Assembly (NCBI GenBank): GCA_030015575.1 | Contig: CM057344.1 | Coordinates: 183,475,044-183,539,043 of the forward strand | DNA length: 64,000 nucleotides | Direction of reading: 5' to 3' | From: Agapanthus africanus | Lineage: Eukaryota > Streptophyta > Magnoliopsida > Asparagales > Amaryllidaceae | Part shown: one piece after another, positions 9,039-20,444 of the stretch | How the letters are laid out: the number at the start of each line of letters is the position of its first letter | How positions within the stretch are numbered: position 1 is the stretch's first letter | Made by a program: the position numbers and the translations under genes | Notes under the pieces: model-generated | The model's database searches: none | Seen by the model: only the letters and a program-made list of their open reading frames with translations | What the model was told of the DNA's origin: nothing

Positions 9039-10847
9039 TTAACGACGTGGTGGTCCTCTTTGCTTATCCCAGCTCCTTGAACAGTGATCTTGGCGAAGCA
9101 GTGTTGATGACCTAGCTCTGTGGCTTGCCGATACATCCGAGGATTGAGAGGTTTTTCCAAGCTTATATTGGTCCTCTGCCCAATCTTTGAAAACACAGCA
9201 GTCTTCAATGGTATGACTCAGCACTCTATGGTATGGGCAGTATATGGGATTGCCAGTCATATTCATTTCATGTGGCCTCTTCGGAATACGCAGTTGCAGG
9301 CCATTGTTCAGGGCTTCCTCGAATATATCGCGGACCTCATCCCTCCTAAAGGAGTACACCTTCTTCCTTCTCTCCATCAGAGTAGGTGCCCTCACTGACG
9401 CCGGTCCCTGAGGCCGATCAATCTTTGGTTCGCCCTGCACATGTCTGGGAGGGTTAGGTTCCCGAAAGGTTTCGATCTCCATTTGCATGAAATCGGCGGT
9501 CATAGCTTGACTGTTTGCTAACACGCCTTTAGACAGTTCTATCTCTCCCGTCTTGTATTGCCTTTCGACCCAATCTTTGAAAACGAAGCAGTCCTCAATG
9601 GAATGACCTATCACCCTGTGATAGGGGCAATATTTTGGGTCGTCGGTCATATTCTCTTCTTGCGGTCTCTTTGATTCTGGCAGTTGTAGACCGTTTCTTA
9701 GGGCGTCCCTGAATATCTTGTGGACCTTTTCCCTCTTGAAGGAATAGACCTTTTTCAGCTTCTCTTTCAGAGGCGATTCCCCCCCGGCGTATGTATCGGA
9801 GGGACTGGAGGCTGATTGCGGCCGTTTCTCGCGAAGGCGCTCCGCTTTTAGGTTTAAAGGGATATCAGTTGGCTGCTCCCGGGTACCAATCCCTGGCTCA
9901 TGAGCCAAAATTTGATTCTGCTGTAAATGCAACCGGGCGACTTGGGTCGCGAGATCTGCCACGACGTTTGCCAGCTCGTCGACTTTGGAATAGACCTCGG
10001 CCATCTTCTCATCCCTGTCCTGAAATTGCCTTTGAAGCCATTGGAATAATGCTTGCTCTGTAGTTCCGGCTATGACAACCGGGTAATCTTTATTGCCTGA
10101 GCTCCATTCCATAGGAACCGCGGGCGCCTCTGGCTTATCGGCCTGAGCGGGCTCTTCATCATTTAGATCGAGCCGATGCTGGGTAGCGTCAACCGTATTA
10201 TCACCATGGCTGTGAAGAAGAAGAGGGTTCATTTCTTCATGTCCGGCCATGTAGACAGTGTGGATAACACATTCAGCCGTTCTTTCACCACTGGCAGCTG
10301 GTTTCGCGGAGCGGTTCGGGCTTTGGAAATTCATAAATTTTAACATGGCCAGAGCCCTAGCCCTTTTGTTGGCTCTATATCTGAGCCGCTTCTGCCTCAG
10401 CTTCTCTGCCTTAAGCGCTTGGCAGGCTTCTGCTCTTCGAGAAGCCGCCATAGGCCGAGTGATGGGGATGCTTGAGAAGATACCCGATCGAGCAGTTGTC
10501 AAGGGCACCGCCAGAGCTTGCTCGAGAGGCCTTGTTGCTTTGTCGGTGTTGATGGCCTTGCCCCCAGCTGGGGCCAAGGAAAGTCGTTCAGATACCGACT
10601 CGCGTTTGGGTTGGGGCGCCCTCGAGATCACCACATTTGGTCTCCTGCATTTCGAGACCGGTTTGTCTGTTGCTGGAGCTTGAGGAGCTGGGATGGCGCC
10701 AATTGGTATGAACATAATAGAGCCGAAAGGTAGCAGCGGCTCCTCCCATTGTCGCCCGAGACTGGCCGGAAGGACCGTCCTGGAGTCTATCTTCATCGTG
10801 TAGGAGACGGGAGTCGTGCTGAGAGCTGAGATCGTCCTTGGAGACAT
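9039..10847 (-). CDS. gag: Gag-like protein of Tat-type element E, with duplicated zinc-knuckle module
   Basis: 602 residues, uninterrupted. The N-terminal half is rich in Pro, Ala and Arg with no domain I recognise; residues about 260-315 look like a coiled coil. The C-terminal half carries two copies of one module: KKVYSFKREKVHKIF...KRPQE...CPYHRVIGHSIEDC (about 366-425) and KKVYSFRRDEVRDIF...KRPHE...CPYHRVLSHTIEDC (about 496-555). This C-X2-H-X4-H-X4-C form is typical of the region after capsid in Tat-lineage gag proteins. A capsid core is not evident, and protease, reverse transcriptase and integrase are absent. The protein probably binds RNA or is a relic of a larger gag. The start is the first ATG of the open frame, 119 bp downstream of the PBS on the sense strand. 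Confidence 0.75.
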   Translation of the reverse strand: MSPRTISALSTTPVSYTMKIDSRTVLPASLGRQWEEPLLPFGSIMFIPIGAIPAPQAPATDKPVSKCRRPNVVISRAPQPKRESVSERLSLAPAGGKAINTDKATRPLEQALAVPLTTARSGIFSSIPITRPMAASRRAEACQALKAEKLRQKRLRYRANKRARALAMLKFMNFQSPNRSAKPAASGERTAECVIHTVYMAGHEEMNPLLLHSHGDNTVDATQHRLDLNDEEPAQADKPEAPAVPMEWSSGNKDYPVVIAGTTEQALFQWLQRQFQDRDEKMAEVYSKVDELANVVADLATQVARLHLQQNQILAHEPGIGTREQPTDIPLNLKAERLREKRPQSASSPSDTYAGGESPLKEKLKKVYSFKREKVHKIFRDALRNGLQLPESKRPQEENMTDDPKYCPYHRVIGHSIEDCFVFKDWVERQYKTGEIELSKGVLANSQAMTADFMQMEIETFREPNPPRHVQGEPKIDRPQGPASVRAPTLMERRKKVYSFRRDEVRDIFEEALNNGLQLRIPKRPHEMNMTGNPIYCPYHRVLSHTIEDCCVFKDWAEDQYKLGKTSQSSDVSASHRARSSTLLRQDHCSRSWDKQRGPPRR

Positions 10848-10965
10848 TGTTGGAGAGTGATTGCTTGAAAACCTGTATGAAAGAGCATTATTTTAGTATA
10901 AATATAGGTATGTATATTGATTGAGTTCGCATGAACGTTTAACTCGAAATATGGGAGGAGAGATT

Positions 10966-10984
10966 GGTCCCACCGGGCGTGCCA
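10966..10984 (-). other. Primer-binding site of element E
   Basis: The minus strand reads TGGCACGCCCGGTGGGACC, 5 nt from the LTR end at 10990. A one-base variant is at 37404-37422. I could not match the tRNA with certainty. Confidence 0.65.
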
Positions 10985-10989
10985 GAGTC

Positions 10990-12643
10990 TGTAGGGTGTT
11001 TTTCGTCACCCCATTGAGATGGGAATACGCGTGCTCTTATCAGGCGTACTACAGATTCCTCCTGCCCAGGGTAGGCCAGGGTTTAATGATTGTGGGGATC
11101 CGAATCTCCGGCAGCCGCGGACTAAGCTGCCGTTAATTACCCCTCGCCTTTGGGGCGAGGGAACCTCCGATTGACGGGTTAAACTGGTCATGCGAACTCA
11201 ATGTGCAGTGTACGTGTGTTGTGTTTTGAAAGGGGGGTTTGGATATATCGGGAGCCACGCAGAGTTTTTACAGGGGTCCCGCTACCCGGATAGCGGGCTG
11301 GGGGTTAAGGGGGCTAGCAGCCCCCTTGCGGGGTGCGGGGTGCGGGGCAGCGCCCCGTTAGAAATTTTTTTCTAACAGGGACAGTGTCGTGGAGCACGTG
11401 TGTGTGAAAATATGTATACATATGTATATGTATATGTATGTACATAAAAAGAGGGGGAAAAGGCATCCAAAGGATGCGTGGGGCAGCACCTTAGACGCTG
11501 TGCGCCTAGGTGCTGTGCTCTCAGGCGCTAGAGTGCCATGCGTCGGCATGTGGGCGTTCTGCGCTTGAGCGCTGGGCGCTTGAGCGCAAGCGCGCCACGT
11601 GTCGGCACGGGGCGACTTGCGCTCGAGCGCTTGCGCTGGAGCGCAAGCGCGCCACGTGTCGGCATCGGGGCGACTTGCGCTAGCGCTTGAGCGCAAGCGC
11701 GCCACGTGTCGGCACGGGGGCGACTTGAGCTCGAGCGCTTGCACTTGAGCGCAAGCGCGCCACGTGTCGACACCGGAGCGACTTACGCTCGAGAGCTTGC
11801 GCTGGAGCGCAAGCGCGCCACGTGTCGGCACGTAGGCGCTCTGCGCTGGAGCGCTGAGCGCTTCAGCGCAAACGCGCCACGTGTCGGCACGCGGGCGCTC
11901 TGCGCTTAAGCGCCGGCGAGAAAAGAAGGCTTTTAGCCTAAGAAACAGAAGCTATACTTCAGAAAGGAAATATTTATTATGTATATATGTATGGAGTTAA
12001 ACTCCTAGGATGTTTTGAAGCTGATGAAGGGGGGTTCTTCTTCTTCCTCCTGTTGTTTGGCCGGATCTTGAAGATCAAGAGATGTGAGATCTCAAAATCT
12101 CTCCTTTTTGAGATCTGATGGGAGATCTGAGTTCCCCTTTGCGGGTTTTGTGGTGGAAAACTACTTAGTTTTGGAAAAGAAAGAGTAAAACTCTTGATTT
12201 AATTCAAAAGAAATGAGAAGGTTTAGAACCTTGGAGAAGGAGCAGGAGGCACAAAGAACCCTAGTTTTTTTGGGGGAATGAAAAGTTGTTTTTTATTGAT
12301 CATCTTGTTGCCTTTTATAGGCTCACATATTTACATATAGCCCCTTGGACTTTGCAAAATGTTTTTTTGCCTATCACATGGCTCATGTGCCTTTTCATTT
12401 TGCACATAAGCCATGGGCTTACAAAAATTTGGCTTTATGCCCCTTTTGCATACATTCATGCACAAAAATTACATAAAAATTATTTGTTACATGATTTTTG
12501 TTGTTGGCATGGCGAAAGGCCGGACGCTTCGTGTTCGGGCTCGACCTGGGCATTGGCCCACTTGCCTGGGCTTGGGCCCACCTGGCTTGGGGTTGACCTT
12601 GACTTTGACTTGGTCAACCGGGGTGCAAATTTTGACTTCAACA
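10990..12643 (-). repeat. 5' LTR of element E
   Basis: The 1,654-bp LTR starts TGTAGGGTG and ends CAACA, and is followed by target duplication GTCCG (12644-12648). It lacks the MITE. It carries its own seven-unit array with CACGTG cores (about 11533-11890; six perfect CACGTG) and a TATA box on the minus strand at 12310-12321. Confidence 0.88.
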
Positions 12644-14461
12644 GTCCGAAGCAACTCGGGAACGAAGTGTGCTAGCCGACGTGTCCAAGATGTTGTAGAG
12701 GAAGTTTGTGATCACTTTGTCTCTTGCATCCATGGATTTGGATGGAGGTTAAAGGTGTTGTCATTTGGAGATAATGAGCTAGAGGAAAAGAAGGAGTTTC
12801 CTCTCTCTTTTCTTTTGTTATGCTAGAATGATAATATGAAAGAGAGAGGAAATAATACAAGAGTTCACAACACTAACATGGCTGCCCCTCTCTCTCCTCT
12901 TATCAAATCAAGCCACAAATCAATCCACTAATATGACATTTGTGCTAAAAAAGAGACCATGAGTCATGATATATGTCTATGTCACATTAAATGCATTGCA
13001 TGATGAAACCTAGCTCATTATTTCCAAATGCAAACATTAATCCAAATGTTTGTCACAACAAAAAGATACGGCAATATCTAAAGTAAACTCGTGACGGATC
13101 ACAAGGATACCCCTCACCTGTATATACATACCTGCATCCGCATTCCAACTGAATGCGAATGCGATGAGACTAAAGTAATCCAACAAATCTAATACTAGGA
13201 TCCGGCTTAAACCAAAGCCCACTAGTATGATCCGTCCGATCATGATCCGTGCAATACCGCACATATATGATCGGACCCTGCCATATATCATACGGCCTCT
13301 ATAACGTTTCACCCGAAACTTGAGAAACTGTCTGTGGGGGACTCTAAAGACTCGTCAATACTTTGGCTGTGGATTTAACCACTAGCACGTCAGAGGTATT
13401 AGCCGTACGTAACGAGCTACCAGGTATTGACCAAAAGGGAGGTCGATGAGCGAACTCATCCTGACACCCTACTGAGCCTGTCAGTGACAATATCCGTACA
13501 GTCCAGTCCGTTCGTCTATGAGCATCGCATGTCGGGCCTAGGGGTTAGTAAAAGTCAGACCCCCAAAAGCGATACAAGTCGTGTCGGAGTGTAGCCCAGA
13601 ACACCCTGAGATACTACTGGAATACCTACCAGTAAATCTCCTGCCTCGGCCGAGGGCTTTGTGTAATGGCTCTCCTAGACACATCGCGATCTCACCCCCA
13701 ATACCGGGAGAGATGAATCCCTTGCCAATCCGCTCACTTTCCTCCATATGGCTCGAGACTGTACCCAACTAAAACCTGTTTGCACGACTCCTTTGAGCCG
13801 TGGTAGGGTAGTAACCAAAGTACAGTGGGAACTCACACAAGACAAATGACGATCTCAGGTCGATGAACTAACCTGTACACATGTCACCAGGGAACTGCTA
13901 TCTGACGTCTGGTATAATACCAACTAGTATGTTCCCGGCGAGTCCTGTCCGGTGTACTCATAACCCAATGAGCACCTGTATACATCTTAGGTGAATCAAC
14001 TGATACCAATGGCTTGTGAGACCAGCCACCGCCTCTCGTCGGGGTCTCGACTGTATACACTAGTCTACTAATGGAGTATCGATGCCCAGTCTCGAAACTC
14101 CCAAGACTAGGGACCTTTTAAGAATGTGCTTATAGACCCCAGCTCCCACATATATGATCGCCATCATACTGCTGGTAATCAAGCAAGAATCCTAAGGGTT
14201 CTATCAGCGTGCAATAATGATCTGTACCATCACCTAAAGCAGTACACGATGCTAAAGATAAACTAGATAGTATACTATTTTCTATCAACGTGTAATAGTG
14301 AACTACAATGTCACTTAAAGCATGTACACGATGATGAAGACAAACCAGATAGTATACAATTCTCTTGAGTAAGACGGTCCTACCGGCATAGGTCATCCCT
14401 CAATCATTGCGATCATGTGCCTGTGATCCAATAATTGACACTGAGGTCACTATATCCAACA
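12644..14461 (-). repeat. 5' LTR of copia C, second segment
   Basis: Continues the LTR broken by element E. Parts from about 13140 to 14460 resemble the LTRs of copia D and G: GGGACTCTAAAGACTCGTCAATAC near 13339, a CCTGTTTGCACGACTC region near 13778, and the end TATATCCAACA. On the sense strand the LTR starts TGTTGGATATAG at 14461. The following 5 bp, TGCTA (14462-14466), should be duplicated left of the window. Confidence 0.7.
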
Positions 14462-16139
14462 TGCTAGTCATATCATATCACTTCTAACTATCCTTAGTTT
14501 ATAATATAGTTTCACTAACAATCTTTCAACTCTTACCCTAGTTTCCAAATCTAGGTTTTCTTAATCATATTCTACAAATCGGTTTCCAACAAAACTTTGC
14601 GGGGGTGCTATACGCCATCCACCCGACCTCCCCCGTGGATATAGATCCACTCACCTTGGTCTTACTTGCCGATGTCGATGTCGCCATCCTCTTCTTCATC
14701 ATCTCAAAATCCTCATAGGGTACCTACATATCATAACACATCGCAATTGTGTATTAAAATCAAGTCGGAAACTAAAACGGCACATGTTTCGCTCATAGGT
14801 CAAAACCTATAGCTTTGCGTGCAAAACACGACTAAAAGTCCTAGTCGTTGACCTTCAAACGCCACAAGACCAAATACAAATCCTAATATCAAAACCAAGC
14901 ACCCCAAAATACAGAAAATATAGCCAAAAACACCCCAATGTGCTCTCAGATTTTACCCTAGTCCAAATTGGTCAATTCTGCATATATGGAGGGTCTAAAT
15001 TACTGAAGATAAAGCCCTGGACCAAGCACGAACCAATTTGGAAGTACCAAGGCTGCAATTTGCGGCCCAAATGATTAAATCTGTGGCCTGGGTAGGGGAT
15101 TTGGGGCTCTGGTCTTCAGGGTAGCTTCTAAGTTGCCTGCATGTGTCACTGTGTTCGCTAAATAATTTTCCAGGTCTCCGAGTGTTAGCAGATCTCTAAA
15201 CAACCTCATAATTTTCACAATTTCCCGATATCGATGAATCTAAAGTTCGTGTTTTGGGGTTTAGTCACTGGTCCAGGTCAAGAATTGGTCTCTAAGGTCT
15301 TATAAGGTCTTATAACAGCCATTAGGCATCCCCCAATCTACACAACACTCAAACCCCTCTCTAGAATTTTCTAAGTTAACAAATCCACATCTTAAACCCA
15401 TTTCTAACTAACTAGAATATAAAGAAACTTAAAACTATCTAAATGGTAGAAATTATACCTCATTTAGGCCACTCAAGAAAATCCTAGCTTCTCAATGTTG
15501 TCAAAATCCCACTTTTCTTGGTCCAATGTGTAGAGGAGAAGGAGGTGGTCATTTTTAGTGAAAGGGGTTTAGGGTTTTGAGAAAGGATTTGAGATGGGTC
15601 ACGAGGGTAGAGGAGATAGAGGAGGAGTTGAAGAAGAAGAAGAAGAAAACAAAAGGGGAATGGGGAATGAGGCAGCCCCTCTCTCTCTCCCACACTTATT
15701 CTCACTCCCTTTTCTCTCTCCTAGCATGCTCACCCCTCATCATTGTGTCCCCTCTCTCTCTCCAACAATTCATTTCTTTTCTTTTCCCACCAATAAACAC
15801 ATAAACCCAATAAAACCACAAATGAAACAACATGTAACATATCATGGCGCACTAACCATGAAAACTGTAGAAACACGGATTTGGCCTAATCACGATTAGC
15901 AGTGCACTAATCGGGTTTTTATCGAAACTGCATATAATAAATTTTAAAAATGCCAAATCCTTTAAATATATTATTAAATGAATAAATAATTTTAATTTCC
16001 ATTTATTTCATAATTATTTGTATATATTTATACCCTTTTTTCGAAAACCCCAATTTCGCAAATCGGGCAGTTTTCCGGAAAAATATTATTTTAATATTAA
16101 ATTCCAAAAATAATATTTTATATTTTCTGAAATGTTACA
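14462..16139 (-). repeat. 3' LTR of element A (partial)
   Basis: Positions from about 14717 to 16139 match 30398-31801 almost base for base, ending in GAAATGTTACA. The first 255 bp (14462-14716) has no counterpart left in the other LTR. Within it, the ATACGCCATCCACCCGACC region near 14609 resembles the B LTR near 28900, which supports a common family. Confidence 0.82.
15053..15100. promoter_or_regulatory. AT-centred palindrome pair in A 3' LTR
   Basis: GGCTGCAATTTGCGGCC is followed, about 14 nt later, by TGTGGCCTGGG. The matching copy at 30726-30771 reads GGCCGCAATTTGCGGCC...TGCGGCC. This has the layout of the CCGCGG palindrome pairs elsewhere, with AATT at the centre. The link to them is tentative. 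Confidence 0.4.
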
Positions 16140-19100
16140 ATCTTCCCCCCTTAAATAAATTCGGTCCCCGAATTTAAATTTAAACCCCCAAATTCTAAAA
16201 CATTTCAATAGCCAACTCAAATCAACGGGGTCCGAAATCATGGAAAATGCAGAATAATACAGCGCATCGCGTGCGCCTGAAAACGAATACAAAACTCAAA
16301 ATCCGAACTCCGTCAAGCGTCACGCAAATCATCTGATTTGCACGCATATCCTCGGAGTTACAATGAAGATCCAGATCTGAAAATCCAATACTGAAATCCA
16401 ATATACACTAGTCAAATACTATAATACGTGTATAGTACGCATCTTTGGAAAACCTTAAAACTGAATATAACATATGCAAAATCTTTTCTAAATTGTCGTT
16501 TGATGTGTAACTCACGGCACAAGTGACGGACGCTCATTTGTAAAGTAATAAATATACCTTCATATATGTTTTGATATATATGCGTTCCGTCGTTCCAAAA
16601 TATCCAAAAGGTTTTCTTTTAAAAACGTTCGCGTCGCTCATGGACACGTAGGAAATAGCGGGACTATAGCTCCTTTGAAAACCTCTTGGTAAGTTTTTAA
16701 TGCATGCAAGTACTCAGGTACTGTCCTCAGATCAGTCATGTTTGGCTACTATATAACATAGTGCCCAAAATGAAAACAAGTGCTCAAAAGCAAAATCAGC
16801 CTCAAAAGGCGTATCCAACAATCACATGCGTCTGGTGCGCACGGAAATTAAATCCAAACACAGGTGTCACTATACGTACAAAGGGTGTGCACAAAAGCAT
16901 CTGTTCACTGCAACGGGTGTGCACGACAACAATATCTGGTGCATCTATTGTGCACGAAAATCTCAAATCTGGTGCATCGAATGCGCGAAATACAAGTACA
17001 GTGCAACCAATGCACGAAAATCACATTAATAACTCAAATGCGTATAAGAACGACACCGAGTGTACCAAAGTGTATAAATCAAAAACGTGTCCAACTACGA
17101 GCACAAATCCGTATCCATGCACTGCAAGCACATGTGAGCTATACCGAGTGCAAAAATCATATCTTCCGTATGAAATCCACGAAATCATAAACACATGCTA
17201 TGAAGGTACAAAATCAACATCAGATGCAATGGATATACACAAATTGCAAATCAACACAACGGTGTATAAAATATATCAAGTGCGATAACTATGCGCAAAA
17301 TGTAAATACCCAGTAGGTGCAGTCATGGTGCATGAAAACGATATCATGAAACTCAATCATCAAAACTCAAATCCAAGCGATATAAGCGTGATACTCGGAT
17401 CACCAACGTAAATCACAATAAATGACATCGAGGTACACCTCCTACAATGTCGAAAATAAATCGGTGCGCCTAAAACCTGCAGAACAAGAACATCCGCTTG
17501 CCTCCTGCTCACGGTCTGGCGTCTTCTGTCTCTGGGTCCTCATTTTCTCCTCTGTGGACTTACCAATCTCGCAATCCATCGGTTCATCGGCCTGGTCAGG
17601 TGTGCTAACGGGAAAGATTTCGCTCTAGCACTTCTCTGGTCATCTCTCGGCCAATCATCACAACCACTCGTAAACTAGCACGTTACTGGCGTCGGCCTCT
17701 GGTCCTCTGAATACACATGACACAACTGATCCTGGGTGCAAATCTCATTGCAGCAGTGTCCTGGAAGGAATCCTGCTTAAGGTCTCTTCCGATCTCGCCC
17801 ATGCCGAATTGTACGGAGGCTGGTACTCTTACATAATCTTTTCTTATTCTCTGGAAATCTGCGTGTTCCGCACACATTTCTTCGGGAACTGGCCATATCC
17901 CAACGCCTCTGTATGCATATCAGATCTCTAATCTCGACGGGGAGTAACAGCAGCTCATCAGCGTCTCGCACGAACCTCTGGTTCCACTTGTCTGTATCAT
18001 CGTCCACTATGACGCCACGCCATGCTATCTGTACACTGCAACTGTTCTCAGCCACGATCAATCCGGAGTCTCTCACACGGACTCGAAGTCACGAACTCGG
18101 TATCTTCATCACTCTGTAGAAGATATCTGGCTGAAAACGTCCTCGGGAACTCGCCCCAATCATCGGTGGAATACACAATACTCGTCCGTCCTTGATCAAC
18201 TCACAGCGCATCTGGGTGAGGTTCTCTATCCGAAGTTGGTCAGCTTACTGATCTCTTATCACATGATATCTGGACGACGTCAAACTTTTCGATCGAGTCA
18301 TCGAGGTCCCATAATTTCCCGAAAGCTCAACACCTGAGCACAATCTAAAAATATCCGGTACATACCACAGTACCTCTGGACGAGCCGTAGAAGGGCAAAC
18401 CCAAGCCTCACTAATGGCACCGCTAAACTGCCGCAAACCCTAAGGTTCAAAAGCGGTTCCATGGTCATCATGTCGAATTAGGGTTTCATTCTTCTAAAGG
18501 GTCCACAGAATCACTTGCATGTTCTTCCGAACACTTTAAACTTGGGAAAAATAGGTTTCTGACACTCGCTCAAACTTTTTAACTTCGCCTAGGTGACATG
18601 CGAATACCCCCCGTCCGCATGCTAAACAATGCCTCAATCCTCCAGGAAAGACGGTACATCATGGTCATCTCTGGATCGGTCTACTCTAGATATGAGTAAG
18701 ACTCTCCACACTGAAAATCTTTAACTCAACTGGGCCTGCGTCGGCGTATCAATCTGACGAATCATCTTCGTCGCTCAAATCGGGATAGACTAGCTATCAC
18801 CTGTCGCATCTCTGCCTGGAAGCTCCGGCGATCTCGTCTCGTAAAGTCTGGAGGCGACATCCCATCATCTCAACAACAGCTGGGTCATCTGTCTGCATGG
18901 TAGACGACGTCACAATCTCTGAGGTAGGCTGTATATCAACAGTCCTCTCGCAACTGGCAGCTCTAACCATGGCCCGATGATCCGGTGTAAAACCAAACAC
19001 TCACCTCTACAAAAGGTCACAACACAAACACTACATCGAGACGTTCCCATGTCACCAGAAAACACAATGGTCAGCTCTCGTACCAGATGAGCTCGCCCTG

Positions 19101-19579
19101 ACCGCAACATTAGCAGCAGCTCAATCTGTGCTCAAACCATAGTGACATGAACCTCAATCGAGTATCAAAGAAAATAGATGAAAGGCATAAAAGGAAACGA
19201 CAGATACAGAATGGATACATGATCATAAGAAGGAACAGCATCAATAAGAGTATGATCATGGAAACAAATAGAATCGAGGATCTCAAATGGATGTATAATC
19301 AAGGATACGAAGAGAATCACAGATATCAAAATATGTACATCCTAAAGTTTCTTAAGTGGAGTATCGTATCGTAAACATGTCGCGCAACATACGTACGGTA
19401 CGTCACTCTACTCAAGCTACCTACTCCATCAATCAGGGTCAGCCTATGAAACGAAAGTTTGGGTCTAATACCCCCCCGTTCAAGTCTAAGTTCCGTAAGG
19501 TCAAGCCTAGGTTCCGAAATACATACCCGCCCTAGACTCCGTATAGTCAAATATAGACATAAACCAAGGTTAAACCTAG
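16140..19579 (-). other. Internal region of element A, no pol
   Basis: Begins (3' side) with a polypurine tract, minus strand TTAAGGGGGGAAGAT (16140-16154). Positions 16800-17300 are a degenerate repeat of GTGCACGAAAATC-like words. Positions 17420-19130 have moderate GC and only short broken frames on the minus strand; I recognise no gag, protease, reverse transcriptase or integrase motif. A segment near 18320-18570 is homologous to the leader of copia G. Confidence 0.6.
18320..18570 (-). repeat. Module shared with the copia G leader
   Basis: Aligns by eye with 59620-59885. Shared stretches include AGCTCAACACCTGAGCA, AGCCGTAGAAGGG, AAACCCTAAGGTTCAAA, TCTTCTAAAGGG and CTTGCATGTTCTTCC, in the same order and at similar spacing with many substitutions between. 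Non-coding. It links a gypsy-type and a copia-type element. Confidence 0.7.
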
Positions 19580-19591
19580 CGCTCTGATACC
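19580..19591 (-). other. Primer-binding site of element A
   Basis: The minus strand reads TGGTATCAGAGC, matching initiator tRNA-Met, 4 nt from the LTR at 19596. Confidence 0.8.
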
Positions 19592-19595
19592 AACT

Positions 19596-20398
19596 TTGTC
19601 ATGACCCGAAATATTAGCTCTTGACCAGCACTTAAATCATGCATGTCTAAAGGTGTAACGTAATTCAAGTAAGCTGAAACCCAGAAATCTAAACCCTTTT
19701 AAGAAAACAAAGGAGGTGAAGTTTTGAAATAAAGGTATAATGAAATCAAGTTTTCTTAAATGCATAGAAAAGGAACATGAACAATGCAAGTGAAATTTAC
19801 TAGTTTGAAAACATATTTCGTCTTTTGAAAATTTGGGCGGCACCTTCTTTGTATATTTTGATCCAAACCACATATACAAGATAAGATAAAGTCATCCCCA
19901 AGCGGGAGCTAGCTCTTCGCCAAACGGCGGATCACAACCACGCAAGACAATATATATATGTATACGACGCCCAACGGTAAAGATCACCACAAAGATAAAG
20001 AAAAGCAAGACATCAAAACCACAAGTAGCAGAAAACCCCTCGCTCTAAGTCTCGCAACCACAATCTCACTAAGTCTCATTACTTATACAATTTACTAATT
20101 TTTATTGATGGAGTTGACTAGAAACAATATGAAATATAAATACAAGAGTGGGAATGATACAAATGCCCCCACCTACCAATACAAAACACCCAAATAAAGC
20201 TATGTACCAGCGATGCCGCTACGGATCCATGCAGTCAACCTGCAAGAACTGTGGCATAACGGAGGTGAGTTACCAACTCGTGAGTAGAAAAACAACTACA
20301 AGTAGAAATCGAATAAACAACGACTCCTAGGTCAACTATATCATGTAGGTAATACTATGATATCTATTATGACCGGGTCGTATATGTGCCAACAATGT
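19596..20398 (-). repeat. 5' LTR of element A, first segment
   Basis: Starts TGTCATGACCCGAAAT and is alignable but diverged from the start of the B LTR (26329). The expected middle of the LTR (the part corresponding to 14462-14716 and more) is missing before element B begins, so a deletion removed the junction. The 46 bp at 20399-20444 (TGTCACACCCCGCTTCCC onwards) is of unclear origin. Confidence 0.65.
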
Positions 20399-20444
20399 AT
20401 GTCACACCCCGCTTCCCAAAATACGGAATACTATGATATCTTTT

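Larger units (their letters stand above)
2809..12643 (-). mobile_element. Non-autonomous Tat-type gypsy retrotransposon (element E)
   Basis: This is a complete minus-strand LTR element: 3' LTR 2809-4835, polypurine tract, repeat-rich 3' region, one long ORF (9039-10847), PBS, and 5' LTR 10990-12643. Target duplication GTCCG is at 2804-2808 and 12644-12648. It encodes no protease, reverse transcriptase or integrase, so it must depend on proteins supplied in trans. The assignment to the Tat lineage rests on the C-terminal gag-like module (CPYHR...H...DC type), the PBS, and the tandem-repeat-rich 3' region that is known for this lineage. The first base of the left LTR is mutated (AG instead of TG). 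Inserted in the 5' LTR of copia C. Confidence 0.85.

Noticed and set aside
16704-17288. 194-codon plus-strand frame in element A
   Set aside because: It overlies degenerate GTGCACGAAAATC-like repeats, antisense to the element, with no recognisable motif.
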